Shown here: one piece after another, positions 8,682 through 17,408 of the stretch | Layout of the letters: every line of letters starts with the position of its first letter | How positions within the stretch are numbered: the first letter of the stretch is position 1 | Assembly (NCBI GenBank): GCA_045125935.1 | Contig: JBGVNW010000064.1 | Span: 1 to 62,486 of the forward strand | From: CAG-877 sp045125935 | GTDB taxonomy: Bacteria; Bacillota_I; Bacilli_A; RF39; UBA660 | DNA length: 62,486 bases | Reading direction: 5' to 3' | Program-made: the position numbers and the translations under genes | Notes under the pieces: generated by a model | Seen by the model: only the letters and a program-made list of their open reading frames with translations | Database searches by the model: none | What the model was told of the DNA's origin: nothing

Positions 8682-8714
8682 AAAGATTGGCTGAGTGTTC
8701 AGTCAATCTTTTTG
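8681..8714. terminator. Bidirectional terminator
   Basis: AAAAGATTGGCTGA pairs with TCAGTCAATCTTTT around a GTGT loop, with one mismatch, and has T runs on both strands. It separates two convergent genes. Confidence 0.85.
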
Positions 8715-8752
8715 TGTACTATGAAGTTTTTTATGTATGAAAATCTTTATTA

Positions 8753-9628
8753 TTATTGGATATTTTGTACGTAATATTCTTCATATGAAATTTTATTTTT
8801 TTTAATATATTCAGCTATTTCTTTACCAACGTAGCGATAGTGCCATGATTCGTATTCGTATCCTGTTTCTTTAGTTTTATCTTTAGGAAATCTTAGAATA
8901 AATCCATATTTATATGCGTTTTCTTGCATCCATTTAAATTCTTCTGTTACTTCAAAATTAGTATAAGTTTCTGTTCCATTGTATATGTCTACGGCTAGGC
9001 CTGTTTGATGTTCAGAATATCCTGGACGCCCTGAATATGTATCGGCTTTTTCTTTTCCGTCACTTTTTACATAGTTATTATATAATTTTACTTGATATTC
9101 ATAACTTCTATATGTTGACATAGCAATTATTGAGAGATTTTCTTTTTTAGCAGCTTTTGCCATTTCTTCAAAAGCTTCTTTTGCATAATTTACTAGTTGC
9201 ATGCCTTCAAGTGCGTATTGATTACTAATTTCTTCTAGGTTTTCTGGTACATAATCTTCTTCTAGATAATTATATTTATTTACTAAAATATAGCTTGTAT
9301 TTAGATTTGTTGCGTTAATATCATTTGTGTAATATTCATTATCAAGTCCAATATTTACTTCTGTTACAATTTGTTCAGTAGTGAGTGTTGGATTTAGTTT
9401 TTGATATGATTCATATCTAGAATTGTTTTCTTTTATATAGTAGGATAATTTACTTGCATCTTTTAGCTTTTCATTTGTATTTTCTTTTTGTTCTGTATTA
9501 TTTGTTAAAACATTAGTAATTAATTTTACACTATACGTGATACTTCCAATAATTAGAAGTATACATATTATAAAGATAGTAAAATTTTTTTTCTTTATTT
9601 TTAAGCGTTTCTTTTTTACCACTGTCAT
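8753..9628 (-). CDS. VanY-type D,D-carboxypeptidase (M15B), membrane-anchored
   Basis: Removes the terminal D-Ala of peptidoglycan stem peptides using zinc. SEHQTGLAVD carries the SxHxxGxAxD zinc motif and ESWHYRYVG carries the ExxWH motif with the second His. A basic N-terminus and one membrane helix (about residues 17-35) place the domain outside the cell. 291 residues is normal. The gene is divergent from the DacF-type carboxypeptidase at 9717, so both stem-trimming enzymes share an 88-base promoter region. LdcB-type L,D activity is a possible alternative specificity. Confidence 0.88.
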   Translation of the reverse strand: MTVVKKKRLKIKKKNFTIFIICILLIIGSITYSVKLITNVLTNNTEQKENTNEKLKDASKLSYYIKENNSRYESYQKLNPTLTTEQIVTEVNIGLDNEYYTNDINATNLNTSYILVNKYNYLEEDYVPENLEEISNQYALEGMQLVNYAKEAFEEMAKAAKKENLSIIAMSTYRSYEYQVKLYNNYVKSDGKEKADTYSGRPGYSEHQTGLAVDIYNGTETYTNFEVTEEFKWMQENAYKYGFILRFPKDKTKETGYEYESWHYRYVGKEIAEYIKKNKISYEEYYVQNIQ

Positions 9629-9716
9629 ATTCTCACCTAATTATATAATATCATTAAATTTTTTTGTTTATGTATAATTTTACTTTAATTTACATAAAAA
9701 ATGATAGGAGGTAGAC

Positions 9717-10871
9717 ATGAGAAAGTTATTTGTTTTGGGTTTATGTATTTCTTTATTTATATGTCCTTTTAGGGTGTTTGCTGTGGAATCTGATATAATA
9801 CCTGATGCGGTTAGTGGTATATTGATTGAAGCTAATAGTGGAAAAATAATTTATGAAAAAGAAAAAGATAAACGTGTTTCTGTAGCGTCAATGACAAAGA
9901 TGGTTGCTCAAATTATTATACTTGAACAGGTTGAAGCTGGAAAATTAAAATGGAGTGATGTTGTTACTGTTAGTAAAAATGCTGAGGAAATGGGAGGATC
10001 ACAAATATATATACAACAAGGTGAGAAGATTACTGTTGAAGATTTAATGAAGGGAATATCGATGGCTAGTGGTAATGATGCTACTGTACAAATGGCCGAA
10101 GTAATAGGTGGAACAGAAGAAAAATTTGTTAAGATGATGAATAATAAAATAAAAGAATTGGGACTTAAAAATACACAGTTTAAAAATTGTACTGGTCTTG
10201 ATGAGGAAGGACATTATTCAAGTGCTTATGATATGGCAATAATTGCGAGAGAATTAGTTGTTAATCATCCTGAAATATTACGCTTTTCTTCAATGTATGA
10301 GGATTATTTAAGAGAAGATACAGATAATAAATTTTGGCTAGTTAATACAAATAAATTAGTACGTTTTTATGAAGGAGCCGATGGTTTAAAGACAGGTCAT
10401 ACTGATGCAGCAGGTTATTGTTTGGCCGCAACTGCAAAGAGAAATGGTGTACGACTTATTGGAATTGTTTTGGGAGTTCCGAGTAGTCAAGTTAGAAATA
10501 CACAGACTATGAACTTACTTGATTATGGATTTAATAATGTAAAAGTTAATGTTTTAAAAGAAAAAGGAACTGTTGTTAAAAAGGTAAAATTAGATAAAGC
10601 AAGTGTTGAAGAAATAGATGTTGTTTTAAGTAGTGATTTATCAGTTGTTGAAAGTTTAGATGGTGAAGAACATAAATATACTTATGAAATAAAAATGAAT
10701 GAGATGAAATTTCCGGTAAAAGTTGGAGATGTTGTAGGAAAAATTAATGTTGTTGAAAATAATAAGATAATTGCTAGTGGTACTTTAACTGTTAATGTTG
10801 AAATAAATAAACTTAAGTATTTGGATTTACTATTAAATTCATTACTGGATATTTTTTCAGGAGAAATATAA
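9717..10871 (+). CDS. dacF: D-alanyl-D-alanine carboxypeptidase (S11, DacF-like)
   Basis: Low-molecular-weight penicillin-binding protein. A signal peptide (residues 1-22) is followed by the three active-site motifs: SMTK (Ser58-Lys61), SGN in MASGNDATV, and KTG in GLKTGHTD. A C-terminal beta-rich PBP5-type domain follows and a weak amphipathic C-terminal helix (YLDLLLNSLLDIF) may hold it to the membrane. 384 residues fits DacA/DacF. In Bacillus, DacF trims spore cortex precursors; whether this copy is vegetative or sporulation-specific cannot be told. AGGAGG directly precedes the ATG. Confidence 0.9.
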   Translation: MRKLFVLGLCISLFICPFRVFAVESDIIPDAVSGILIEANSGKIIYEKEKDKRVSVASMTKMVAQIIILEQVEAGKLKWSDVVTVSKNAEEMGGSQIYIQQGEKITVEDLMKGISMASGNDATVQMAEVIGGTEEKFVKMMNNKIKELGLKNTQFKNCTGLDEEGHYSSAYDMAIIARELVVNHPEILRFSSMYEDYLREDTDNKFWLVNTNKLVRFYEGADGLKTGHTDAAGYCLAATAKRNGVRLIGIVLGVPSSQVRNTQTMNLLDYGFNNVKVNVLKEKGTVVKKVKLDKASVEEIDVVLSSDLSVVESLDGEEHKYTYEIKMNEMKFPVKVGDVVGKINVVENNKIIASGTLTVNVEINKLKYLDLLLNSLLDIFSGEI

Positions 10872-10887
10872 ATATATTTCTTTTTTT
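10863..10887 (+). terminator. Intrinsic terminator overlapping the stop codon
   Basis: GAAATATA (10863-10870) pairs with TATATTTC (10873-10880), then seven T. Confidence 0.8.
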
Positions 10888-10964
10888 GTGATGGGTCTTT
10901 AATAAAAAACTATTTGATGTATTATATATTTACAATTTCATTAATTTACTATCTACATTATACG

Positions 10965-10973
10965 TGATATAAT
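10965..10973 (+). promoter_or_regulatory. Extended -10 promoter
   Basis: TGA followed by TATAAT (10968-10973), 23 bases before the SGNH-like gene. Confidence 0.65.
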
Positions 10974-10996
10974 TAATTTTAAGTGAAGGTGGTTAT

Positions 10997-11968
10997 ATGG
11001 CAAAGAATACTAACAAAAATAAGAAAAAAAATAAAAATAATAGCTATACTGCTAATTCAAATAGTAAATATAATAGATATGAAAAACAAGATAAAAATCT
11101 TCAGAATAAAAAAACAAAAGGATCAGAGATCGAATATTTAGATGATTTAGATTCTACTAAAAATTTGGATGATAGTTTTATCGAAGGAATTAGAAGAAAG
11201 AAAGTAATTGAGGAGAAGACTGAAATTCTTGATGTTGAAGAAATTAATAAGGCAAATACAGAATTTAAAGAAAGTATTAATTTAAATAATAGACTAAGAG
11301 TATGTAGTTATTTACTTTTACTTTTAGTTTTGGTATGTGTCATTTTAGTAATTTTTATAATTTACCATTTTTCTAATTTTGATCATAATGATATTAAAGT
11401 AATAGAAAAAGAATCTACTAAGGAAATAACTGTTGTTGATGATAATTATGTATTTTTAGGAGATTCAATTACTGCACAATATGATTTAGGAGAATATTTT
11501 TCTGATGTACCAATTGTTAATAGTGGGAAAGTAGATTCTACTACAGGTGATATTTTAGATAAACTTGATGAATTAGTATATCAATATAATCCATCTATAG
11601 TGTTTATTTCACTTGGAATAGATGATTTAAAAAATGATATTTCAAATACTGAGTTAACAGAAAATGTAAGAGAAATTATAAATAATATTAAGGATAATAG
11701 ACCATATTGTAAGATTTATTTGCAATCTATTTATCCAGTTGATGATAGTGATGATTCTACTTTAGATATAGATAATGAACTTATAAGTGAATTAAATAAA
11801 GAATTAGTTAGTATTTCTAAAGAAGAAGATATTATATATATTGATTTATATAGTAAATTATTAAGTAATGATGTGTATTTACAATATAATGATAAAAGTA
11901 AGAAAATATATGTTCCAGAAGAGGGATATGAATTAGTAACAGAAATGTTAAATGAATATATTAAGTAG
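10997..11968 (+). CDS. Membrane-anchored SGNH/GDSL-fold protein lacking the catalytic His
   Basis: A Lys/Asn-rich cytoplasmic segment (1-100), one membrane helix (about 104-124), then an outer SGNH-hydrolase-like domain. Block I is present (LGDSI, Ser157) and the block II Gly is present. Block III reads SLGIDD, with Asp209 where the oxyanion Asn is normal. The block V DxxH before the final GY is KKIYVPEEGY, so Asp becomes Lys and His becomes Tyr305. The fold is likely but classical esterase activity is doubtful. It is followed 15 bases later by the VanW-family gene, suggesting a shared wall-related role. Confidence 0.75.
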   Translation: MAKNTNKNKKKNKNNSYTANSNSKYNRYEKQDKNLQNKKTKGSEIEYLDDLDSTKNLDDSFIEGIRRKKVIEEKTEILDVEEINKANTEFKESINLNNRLRVCSYLLLLLVLVCVILVIFIIYHFSNFDHNDIKVIEKESTKEITVVDDNYVFLGDSITAQYDLGEYFSDVPIVNSGKVDSTTGDILDKLDELVYQYNPSIVFISLGIDDLKNDISNTELTENVREIINNIKDNRPYCKIYLQSIYPVDDSDDSTLDIDNELISELNKELVSISKEEDIIYIDLYSKLLSNDVYLQYNDKSKKIYVPEEGYELVTEMLNEYIK

Positions 11969-11983
11969 TAACGGAGTGGTACA

Positions 11984-13219
11984 ATGGCAAGTAAAGAAAA
12001 TGTTAAAAAAACTGTTAGATTAGTATCTGTTTTTTTACTTGCTATATTAGTAATATGTTGTATTTTAATGTTATTTTCTGATTATGCTAAAGTAAAAAAA
12101 TATGAGAATATTGTCTATCCTAATACATATTTAGGTAATTATAAGATATCTGATATTGGTTTTATTTATTTGGAAAAGAGAATAGAGTTTTATACTGATA
12201 GTATTTTAAATAATAGTGTTGTTTTGAATGCTAATGGGAAAAAATATAGTTATACATTTAGAGAGTTAAATTTAGAACTTGATACAGATACTATTATTGA
12301 TGAGATTAAAGCTGGACAAAGTGAAGTTAGTTATTCTAATAAATTAGCTCGTATAAAAGGAAAAAAGAAACAAGTTTATAAATATAAATTAAAATATAGT
12401 AAAAATTATTTGATGAAGATTGTTACTGAAATAAAGAATGAAGTTGATGTTAATGTTGTATATGATGATTTAGTTATGAGTTCTGATCGTATTTTGACTT
12501 ATGTTCCAGGTGTTGAGGGGTATGAGTTAGATGTTGAGAAATCGGTTAATGAAATAGTTGCGGCAATTGAACATCAAGCTTTGGGTGATTTAGAAATTGA
12601 TTTAATAGGTGAGAAGACAGAAGCTAGTAAAAATAAAGATTTGGCTGTTATTGATACTAAAGTATCTAGTTTTTCAACAGAATTTAATCCTTATATTACT
12701 AGGGCTACAAACTTACGTACTGGATTAGCTTATATTGATGGTGCAGTTATTATGCCAGGGGAGATTTTTTCTTTTTATAATTATGCTGGACCTTATAATA
12801 AAAGTGGTTATGTTTTCTATTATGAATTTGTTGGAAATGGTGTTTGTCAGATTGCAACGACTGTATATAATGCAGCGTTACTTGGAGGATTAGAAATTGT
12901 TAAAAGATATCCACATAAAGCACAGTCTGTTTATGTACCAGGAGGGTTAGATGCAACGGTTGCTAGTTATTCAAGTGGATGGAATGTAGATATGCAATTT
13001 AAAAATACTTATGATTATCCAATCTATATATCAGCTTATTCTATTGGTGGTACGGCATATGTTGACTTTTGGTCTAATCATGATGCTAAAAAGGGAAAGA
13101 CTTATACTACATCTTCTGAACAGATTGGTGATCGAGGTTATACATCATATCTTCATGTTTATGAGAATGGTGTTGAAGTAGAAAAAAGAAAAATAGCCAC
13201 AACTTGGTATTCTGAATAA
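11984..13219 (+). CDS. VanW/YoaR-family cell-wall protein
   Basis: One N-terminal membrane helix, then a peptidoglycan-binding-like region (about 40-210), then a VanW domain with its hallmark stretches GEIFSFYNYAGP, GNGVCQIATTVYNAALLGG and ATVASYSSGWN. 411 residues suits the YoaR type. The biochemical role of VanW proteins is unsettled; binding or cross-link remodelling of peptidoglycan is usual speculation. It is downstream of the SGNH-like gene and its stop lies two bases before a long hairpin that buries the spoVS start. Confidence 0.88.
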   Translation: MASKENVKKTVRLVSVFLLAILVICCILMLFSDYAKVKKYENIVYPNTYLGNYKISDIGFIYLEKRIEFYTDSILNNSVVLNANGKKYSYTFRELNLELDTDTIIDEIKAGQSEVSYSNKLARIKGKKKQVYKYKLKYSKNYLMKIVTEIKNEVDVNVVYDDLVMSSDRILTYVPGVEGYELDVEKSVNEIVAAIEHQALGDLEIDLIGEKTEASKNKDLAVIDTKVSSFSTEFNPYITRATNLRTGLAYIDGAVIMPGEIFSFYNYAGPYNKSGYVFYYEFVGNGVCQIATTVYNAALLGGLEIVKRYPHKAQSVYVPGGLDATVASYSSGWNVDMQFKNTYDYPIYISAYSIGGTAYVDFWSNHDAKKGKTYTTSSEQIGDRGYTSYLHVYENGVEVEKRKIATTWYSE

Positions 13220-13225
13220 AATGGA

Positions 13226-13282
13226 ATATATATTAATTCCTTTCATAGAATTTAATATAGAAAGAGAGGAATTAATATATAT
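13226..13282 (+). promoter_or_regulatory. Hairpin sequestering the spoVS ribosome site and start codon
   Basis: 13226-13241 is perfectly complementary to 13267-13282 (16 bp), and the stem extends inwards by T-G, T-A and C-G pairs to 13244/13264. The 3' arm holds the Shine-Dalgarno (GAGAGGA, 13264-13270) and the first two bases of the ATG. No T run follows, so it is not a terminator. Transcripts entering from vanW would be translationally closed; a transcript starting inside the loop (a weak TAATAT lies at 13253-13258) would be open. Confidence 0.8.
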
Positions 13283-13541
13283 GGAAACACTTAAAGTAAG
13301 TAGTAAATCCAATCCTAATAGTGTTGCTGGAGCATTAGCTAATGTTTTTAGAGAGAAAGGAACTGTTGAGATTCAAGCAGTAGGTGCAGGTGCTTTAAAT
13401 CAAGCAATTAAAGCAGTGGCAATTGCTAGGGGATTTGTAGCTCCTAGTGGAAAAAATTTAGTTTGTATTCCAGCCTTTCAAGATATTGCCATTGATGGTG
13501 AAGAAAGAACTGCAATTAAATTAATTATCGAAGCTAAATAG
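13281..13541 (+). CDS. spoVS: Stage V sporulation protein S
   Basis: 86 residues from ATG 13281, the exact length of Bacillus SpoVS, with the characteristic KVSSKSNPNSVAGALANV start and VEIQAVGAGALNQAIKAVAI core. It is an Alba-like nucleic-acid-binding protein needed for spore coat and cortex stages in Bacillus; homologues also occur in some non-spore-formers. The longer in-frame ATG at 13221 is rejected because it lacks a ribosome site and would add 20 unrelated residues. In Bacillus spoVS lies upstream of miaB-ymcA-cotE, and the same order, interrupted, is seen here. Confidence 0.95.
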   Translation: METLKVSSKSNPNSVAGALANVFREKGTVEIQAVGAGALNQAIKAVAIARGFVAPSGKNLVCIPAFQDIAIDGEERTAIKLIIEAK

Positions 13542-13555
13542 TAGCTTCTTTTTTT
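13530..13555 (+). terminator. Intrinsic terminator of spoVS
   Basis: GAAGCTA (13530-13536) pairs with TAGCTTC (13542-13548), then seven T. The stem includes the last spoVS codons. Confidence 0.9.
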
Positions 13556-13613
13556 ATATTTGCTTATTTTTTAGTATTTTGATAGACTATTATTATCATG
13601 GTAAGGTGATAGT

Positions 13614-14804
13614 ATGGATAGAGAAAAAATGATTATTTGTAGTAGATGTGGTGAAAAAATTAGAGCAAGTCAAAGAAATTGTTTAAAATGTGGACAATTA
13701 AATTTTGAAAATCCAGATAATGAATATATGAAAAAATATATATATGATGATAGTGAAGAAGTTTTTAGTCCGAAAAAATTTAAAATTTCGAAATTGTCAA
13801 TCTTTAGTAATTCAAGACCTGATGAAAAACAAGCAACTAAAGCTGGAAATCTAACTCTTTTTGCACTTGTAAATATAATGCTTTTTTTTCTTATATTATT
13901 ATTTATTGTGATTGATAGTTATAGTGGTGATTTTAGTAATACAATTTTAGATAAAAAGTTTATTAGTGAATTACTTATATTTTCAGTTTGCTTTATAGAA
14001 CTTTATTCTATTGAATTGTTAATGATGAAAGCTAATAAACCTTGGTGGGGTGGCTTTATTGTTTTTGGCGCTTTTATTGGTATTTCTTTTCTGTTATATT
14101 TAATTAATTCAATTCTTTTATATATTATTTTTGGTATTTTAATATTAGGTATTTGTTATATTTTTGGTGTTTATTTTGGAAAAAGTCCTTTTTTGATATC
14201 TTTACTTGCACCAGTAATGTTACCACTTACGGCTTTTAGTAATACAGTAAGTTATAAAGGAATAATTTATATTAATAAAACAAAGAAGGATAATGCTATT
14301 GAAATCTTATATAAAGTTAATAAAACTATTTCTTTTGCTTGTTTTATGGTATTTTTACTTGGAATAATATTAATTATTTTTAATTGTAAAGATAAGATTT
14401 TGTATAGTATAAATCGTTTTAAAACTAAATCTTTTATTGAAGATGCAGTTGTTATTACTGATGCTGCTAAAAAGAGTATGGCATTTGATAGTTACGTTTG
14501 TTCTAATGATTTGTCTTTATTTGAACAGAGTGAGTTTTATATTTCGTTTGATAATGCTGCAGTTTATTTTGATATTGATGAATTAGATGTTTCTCCTTTA
14601 AGTGATGCTTATTATGAGGGGTATATTAAAGTTGTTAATTCTAATGATGAGAAAACTAAGTATTATATTTCTATTGATGATACAATGTATGGTATTAGAG
14701 AGACTTTATTTGAAGATGTTAGTAGTGTTTATGCTGAGAAAAATATAGTTTCTGTAATGCCAGATGATGTTGTTATTTGTAGAAAAAATAATCTTGATAA
14801 ATGA
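13614..14804 (+). CDS. Zinc-ribbon polytopic membrane protein, function unknown
   Basis: The first 30 residues form a zinc ribbon (CSRCGEKIRASQRNCLKCG). About six hydrophobic helices occupy residues 80-265, and an approximately 130-residue hydrophilic C-terminal domain follows, rich in Asp, Ser and Tyr. AAGGTGATAGTATG gives a clear start. No family is recognised. The T-box promoter for the next operon has its -35 inside the last codons of this gene. Confidence 0.75.
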   Translation: MDREKMIICSRCGEKIRASQRNCLKCGQLNFENPDNEYMKKYIYDDSEEVFSPKKFKISKLSIFSNSRPDEKQATKAGNLTLFALVNIMLFFLILLFIVIDSYSGDFSNTILDKKFISELLIFSVCFIELYSIELLMMKANKPWWGGFIVFGAFIGISFLLYLINSILLYIIFGILILGICYIFGVYFGKSPFLISLLAPVMLPLTAFSNTVSYKGIIYINKTKKDNAIEILYKVNKTISFACFMVFLLGIILIIFNCKDKILYSINRFKTKSFIEDAVVITDAAKKSMAFDSYVCSNDLSLFEQSEFYISFDNAAVYFDIDELDVSPLSDAYYEGYIKVVNSNDEKTKYYISIDDTMYGIRETLFEDVSSVYAEKNIVSVMPDDVVICRKNNLDK

Positions 14805-14822
14805 TGAAATATCGCATATAAT
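14794..14822 (+). promoter_or_regulatory. Promoter of the T-box operon
   Basis: TTGATA (14794-14799), a 17-base spacer and TATAAT (14817-14822). The -35 lies within the end of the upstream coding sequence. Confidence 0.75.
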
Positions 14823-14829
14823 ATTAACA

Positions 14830-15018
14830 AGTCGATAATTAGAACTAATAATAAGAAGATTTAATTGTAGAGAATTCGTGGTTGGTGAAAACGATATTAA
14901 ATACTTATTTGTCTACTCTATAGATGAAGTAAATTCCGGTTTAATGCCGTTATCTAATTAAGTAAAATAAAGGATGGTACCGTGTATATATTGCACTCCT
15001 TGGTGCTGTTCTTTTTTT
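14830..15018 (+). ncRNA. T-box leader, probably serine-specific
   Basis: A tRNA-sensing leader. The stem I helices TAATTAGA/TCTAATTA, AATAAG/CTTATT and ATTTAAT/ATTAAAT are visible, with an AG bulge, the AGAGA distal bulge (14869-14873) and the GGTTGGTGAAA apical loop. The best specifier is TCT (Ser) at 14912-14914, followed by the usual A. In the antiterminator, AAGGA and GTG pair with TCCTT and CAC around the 7-base bulge TGGTACC (14975-14981). The competing terminator is GCAC/GTGC (14993-15006) with seven T at 15012-15018. Uncharged tRNA-Ser should raise expression of the dipeptidase and serS. TGGT rather than TGGC in the bulge is unusual for tRNA-Ser, whose discriminator is G. Confidence 0.9.
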
Positions 15019-15036
15019 GTTTTAGGAGGTGTTTTT

Positions 15037-16014
15037 ATGATTGATATGCATTATGATTTATTATCTATTGCTTATATAGCGTATTTAAAAGATGATTATT
15101 CATATTTAGAAGAGATTTCTAAGTATTTTCATAAAAATAATGTAACTGGTGTTGTAGCGAATCTTTATTTTATGAGTAAGGATGAGATGGCTAGAGAACT
15201 TCATTCTGATTATTATAGAGATGATGTGTCGGTTTTGGAGATGTTTGTTAAGGCTAAGAGTGTATTGGATAAATACTTATCTGAAACAAAAATCCTGTAT
15301 AGTATTGAGGGTGCTGATTATATAAAAGATATTTGTGAGCTTGAGATGCTTTCTAAAGAGGGACTTAATTGTATTGCTTTGGCTTGGAATACACAGAATA
15401 AGTATGCTTCTGGTAATAGAAGTAATCAGGGGTTAACTCTTGATGGGAAAAGACTATTAGAGAAGGCAATTGATTTAGGTTTAGGTATTGATTTATCACA
15501 TGCTAATGAAGAGTCGTTTAGAGATATAATTGATGTTGTTAAAGCAAAACAAGCAGATGGAGTAGATGTTTGCTGTTATGCAAGTCATTCTAATAGTCGT
15601 AGTTTATGTCCTATTAGACGTAATTTGACAGATTATCAATTAGAATTGATAAAAAGTGTTGGTGGACAGGTAGGACTTCTTGCTAATAGAAATTTTGTTG
15701 TTGGATTAGATGAGCAAAAGACAGCTTCTCAAGAAAAGAAAGAGTTCGAATTTTTAAAGCATATTGTTCATGTCTCCTCGATTATTGGAAAAGATAATAT
15801 TATGATTGCGACTGATGATATGAATTTTTGTAAGGATGTTGATAGTGAATATGGTGAAGTAGCTATATTTGATTATTCAACTGTTGCACAAAGTATTTCA
15901 ATATTACTTGCTAAGAAATATGATTTATCTGATATAATGATGATTATGAATGGTACTGCTCAAAATAAAATATTTGACAGGATAAATAATAATAAAAATA
16001 GAGGTGTTAAATAA
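15037..16014 (+). CDS. Membrane dipeptidase-type zinc metallopeptidase (M19)
   Basis: 325 residues from ATG 15037, directly after AGGAGG. The binuclear zinc ligands of renal-dipeptidase proteins can be placed: His5 and Asp7 (MHYD), Glu in YSIEGAD, His in DLSHANE and in YASHSNSR, and Asp in ATDDMNF. No signal peptide is seen, so it is probably cytoplasmic. It hydrolyses dipeptides. It is the first gene after a T-box and overlaps serS, so it is induced by the same tRNA starvation. That suggests it releases serine, or amino acids in general, from peptides. The longer frame to 14974 lies inside the T-box and is rejected. Confidence 0.85.
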   Translation: MIDMHYDLLSIAYIAYLKDDYSYLEEISKYFHKNNVTGVVANLYFMSKDEMARELHSDYYRDDVSVLEMFVKAKSVLDKYLSETKILYSIEGADYIKDICELEMLSKEGLNCIALAWNTQNKYASGNRSNQGLTLDGKRLLEKAIDLGLGIDLSHANEESFRDIIDVVKAKQADGVDVCCYASHSNSRSLCPIRRNLTDYQLELIKSVGGQVGLLANRNFVVGLDEQKTASQEKKEFEFLKHIVHVSSIIGKDNIMIATDDMNFCKDVDSEYGEVAIFDYSTVAQSISILLAKKYDLSDIMMIMNGTAQNKIFDRINNNKNRGVK

Positions 16015-17297
16015 TGATAGATATTAAATTAATAAGAGAAAATCCAGAAATGGTAAAGGAAAATATTAAAAAGAAATTTCAAGATGAAAAATTAGTATTA
16101 GTTGATGAGGTTAAAGAACTTGACGTTAGAGTTAGAGAAGTTCAAGTTCAAGTTGATGGACTTAAAGCTGAAAAGAATCGTTTAAGTGCTGAGATTGGTA
16201 AACTAATGAAAGATAAGTTAGTTGATGAAGCTAATAAAATTAAAGAACAAATTGCTACTATGGCAGATTCTATTAAAGCTTTAGAGGAAGAGCAAGTTGT
16301 TTTAAATAAAGAAATTAAAGATAAAATGATGGTTATTCCACAAATTATGGATAGTTCTGTTCCTATCGGAAAAGATGATAGTGAAAATGTTGAAGTAGAA
16401 AAATTTGGTGATCCAGTTGTTCCTGAGTATGAAATACCATATCATGCTGATATAGCTGCTGCATTTAACGGAATTGATAAAGAAGCTGCAGGACGTACAA
16501 GTGGTGAAGGTTTTTATTTCTTAATGGGAGATATCGCAAGACTTCATGAAGCGATGATTGCTTATGCAAGAGATTATATGATTGATCATGGTTTTACTTA
16601 TGCTATTCCACCATTTATGATTCATAGTGATGTTGTTACTGGTGTTATGTCTTTTCCTGAAATGAAAGCTATGATGTATAAAATTGAAGGTGAAGATTTA
16701 TATTTAATTGGAACAAGTGAGCATTCAATGATTGGTAAGTTTAAGGATCAAATTTTGAAGAAAGAGGCATTACCAATTAATATGACTTCATATTCTCCAT
16801 GTTTCCGTAAAGAAGGTGGATCTCATGGTCTAGAAGAAAGAGGGTTATATCGTGTTCATCAATTTGAAAAACAAGAAATGATCGTTATTTGTGAACCAGA
16901 GGAATCTATGGATTGGTATAATAAGATGTGGAAACTTACTGTTGACTTATTTAGACAATGGGATATTCCAGTAAGACAACTTGAATGTTGTAGTGGTGAT
17001 TTAGCTGATTTAAAAGTTAAATCTTGTGATATTGAAGCTTGGAGTCCTCGTCAAAAGAAATATTTTGAAGTTGCTAGTTGTTCTAATTTAGGAGATGCTC
17101 AAGCTAGACGTTTAGGTATTCGTACAAAGGGCGAAAAGGGAACATATTATTTACATACATTAAACAATACTGTTGTTGCTACGCCAAGAGGTTTGATTGC
17201 ACTTTTAGAAAATAATTATCAAGAAGATGGTAGTGTTAAGATACCTAAAGTGTTACAACCATATATGGGTGGTAAAGAAATTATTCAAGTTAAATAA
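16014..17297 (+). CDS. serS: Seryl-tRNA synthetase
   Basis: Charges tRNA-Ser. The N-terminal 100 residues form the antiparallel coiled coil that reads the long variable arm. The class II motifs follow: motif 2 in SPCFRKEGGSHGLEERGLYR and QFEKQEM, motif 3 in TPRGLIALLENNYQ. 427 residues is typical. The ATG overlaps the stop of the dipeptidase gene by one base, so the two are co-expressed under the T-box. The LNNTVVATPRG version of motif 3 differs from the LNGSG form common in Bacillus. Confidence 0.97.
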   Translation: MIDIKLIRENPEMVKENIKKKFQDEKLVLVDEVKELDVRVREVQVQVDGLKAEKNRLSAEIGKLMKDKLVDEANKIKEQIATMADSIKALEEEQVVLNKEIKDKMMVIPQIMDSSVPIGKDDSENVEVEKFGDPVVPEYEIPYHADIAAAFNGIDKEAAGRTSGEGFYFLMGDIARLHEAMIAYARDYMIDHGFTYAIPPFMIHSDVVTGVMSFPEMKAMMYKIEGEDLYLIGTSEHSMIGKFKDQILKKEALPINMTSYSPCFRKEGGSHGLEERGLYRVHQFEKQEMIVICEPEESMDWYNKMWKLTVDLFRQWDIPVRQLECCSGDLADLKVKSCDIEAWSPRQKKYFEVASCSNLGDAQARRLGIRTKGEKGTYYLHTLNNTVVATPRGLIALLENNYQEDGSVKIPKVLQPYMGGKEIIQVK

Positions 17298-17310
17298 ATA
17301 AAAAAATATT

Positions 17311-17342
17311 AAGAATATGGATTTATCTATATTCTTTTTTTT
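17311..17342 (+). terminator. Intrinsic terminator of serS
   Basis: AAGAATAT (17311-17318) pairs with ATATTCTT (17329-17336) with further inner pairs, then a T run. Confidence 0.85.
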
Positions 17343-17350
17343 ATGTTATA

Positions 17351-17359
17351 TGTTATAAT
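17351..17359 (+). promoter_or_regulatory. Extended -10 promoter
   Basis: TGTTATAAT with TATAAT at 17354-17359, about 50 bases before the start at 17409. Confidence 0.7.
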
Positions 17360-17408
17360 TAAGAAAATAGGGTAGTGGCTTTTGCTAAGAGATATTGGAG
17401 GCGTAGTT

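Noticed and set aside
14974..15036. Upstream start of the dipeptidase inside the T-box
   Set aside because: These codons overlap the antiterminator and terminator; AGGAGG at 15024 fits ATG 15037.
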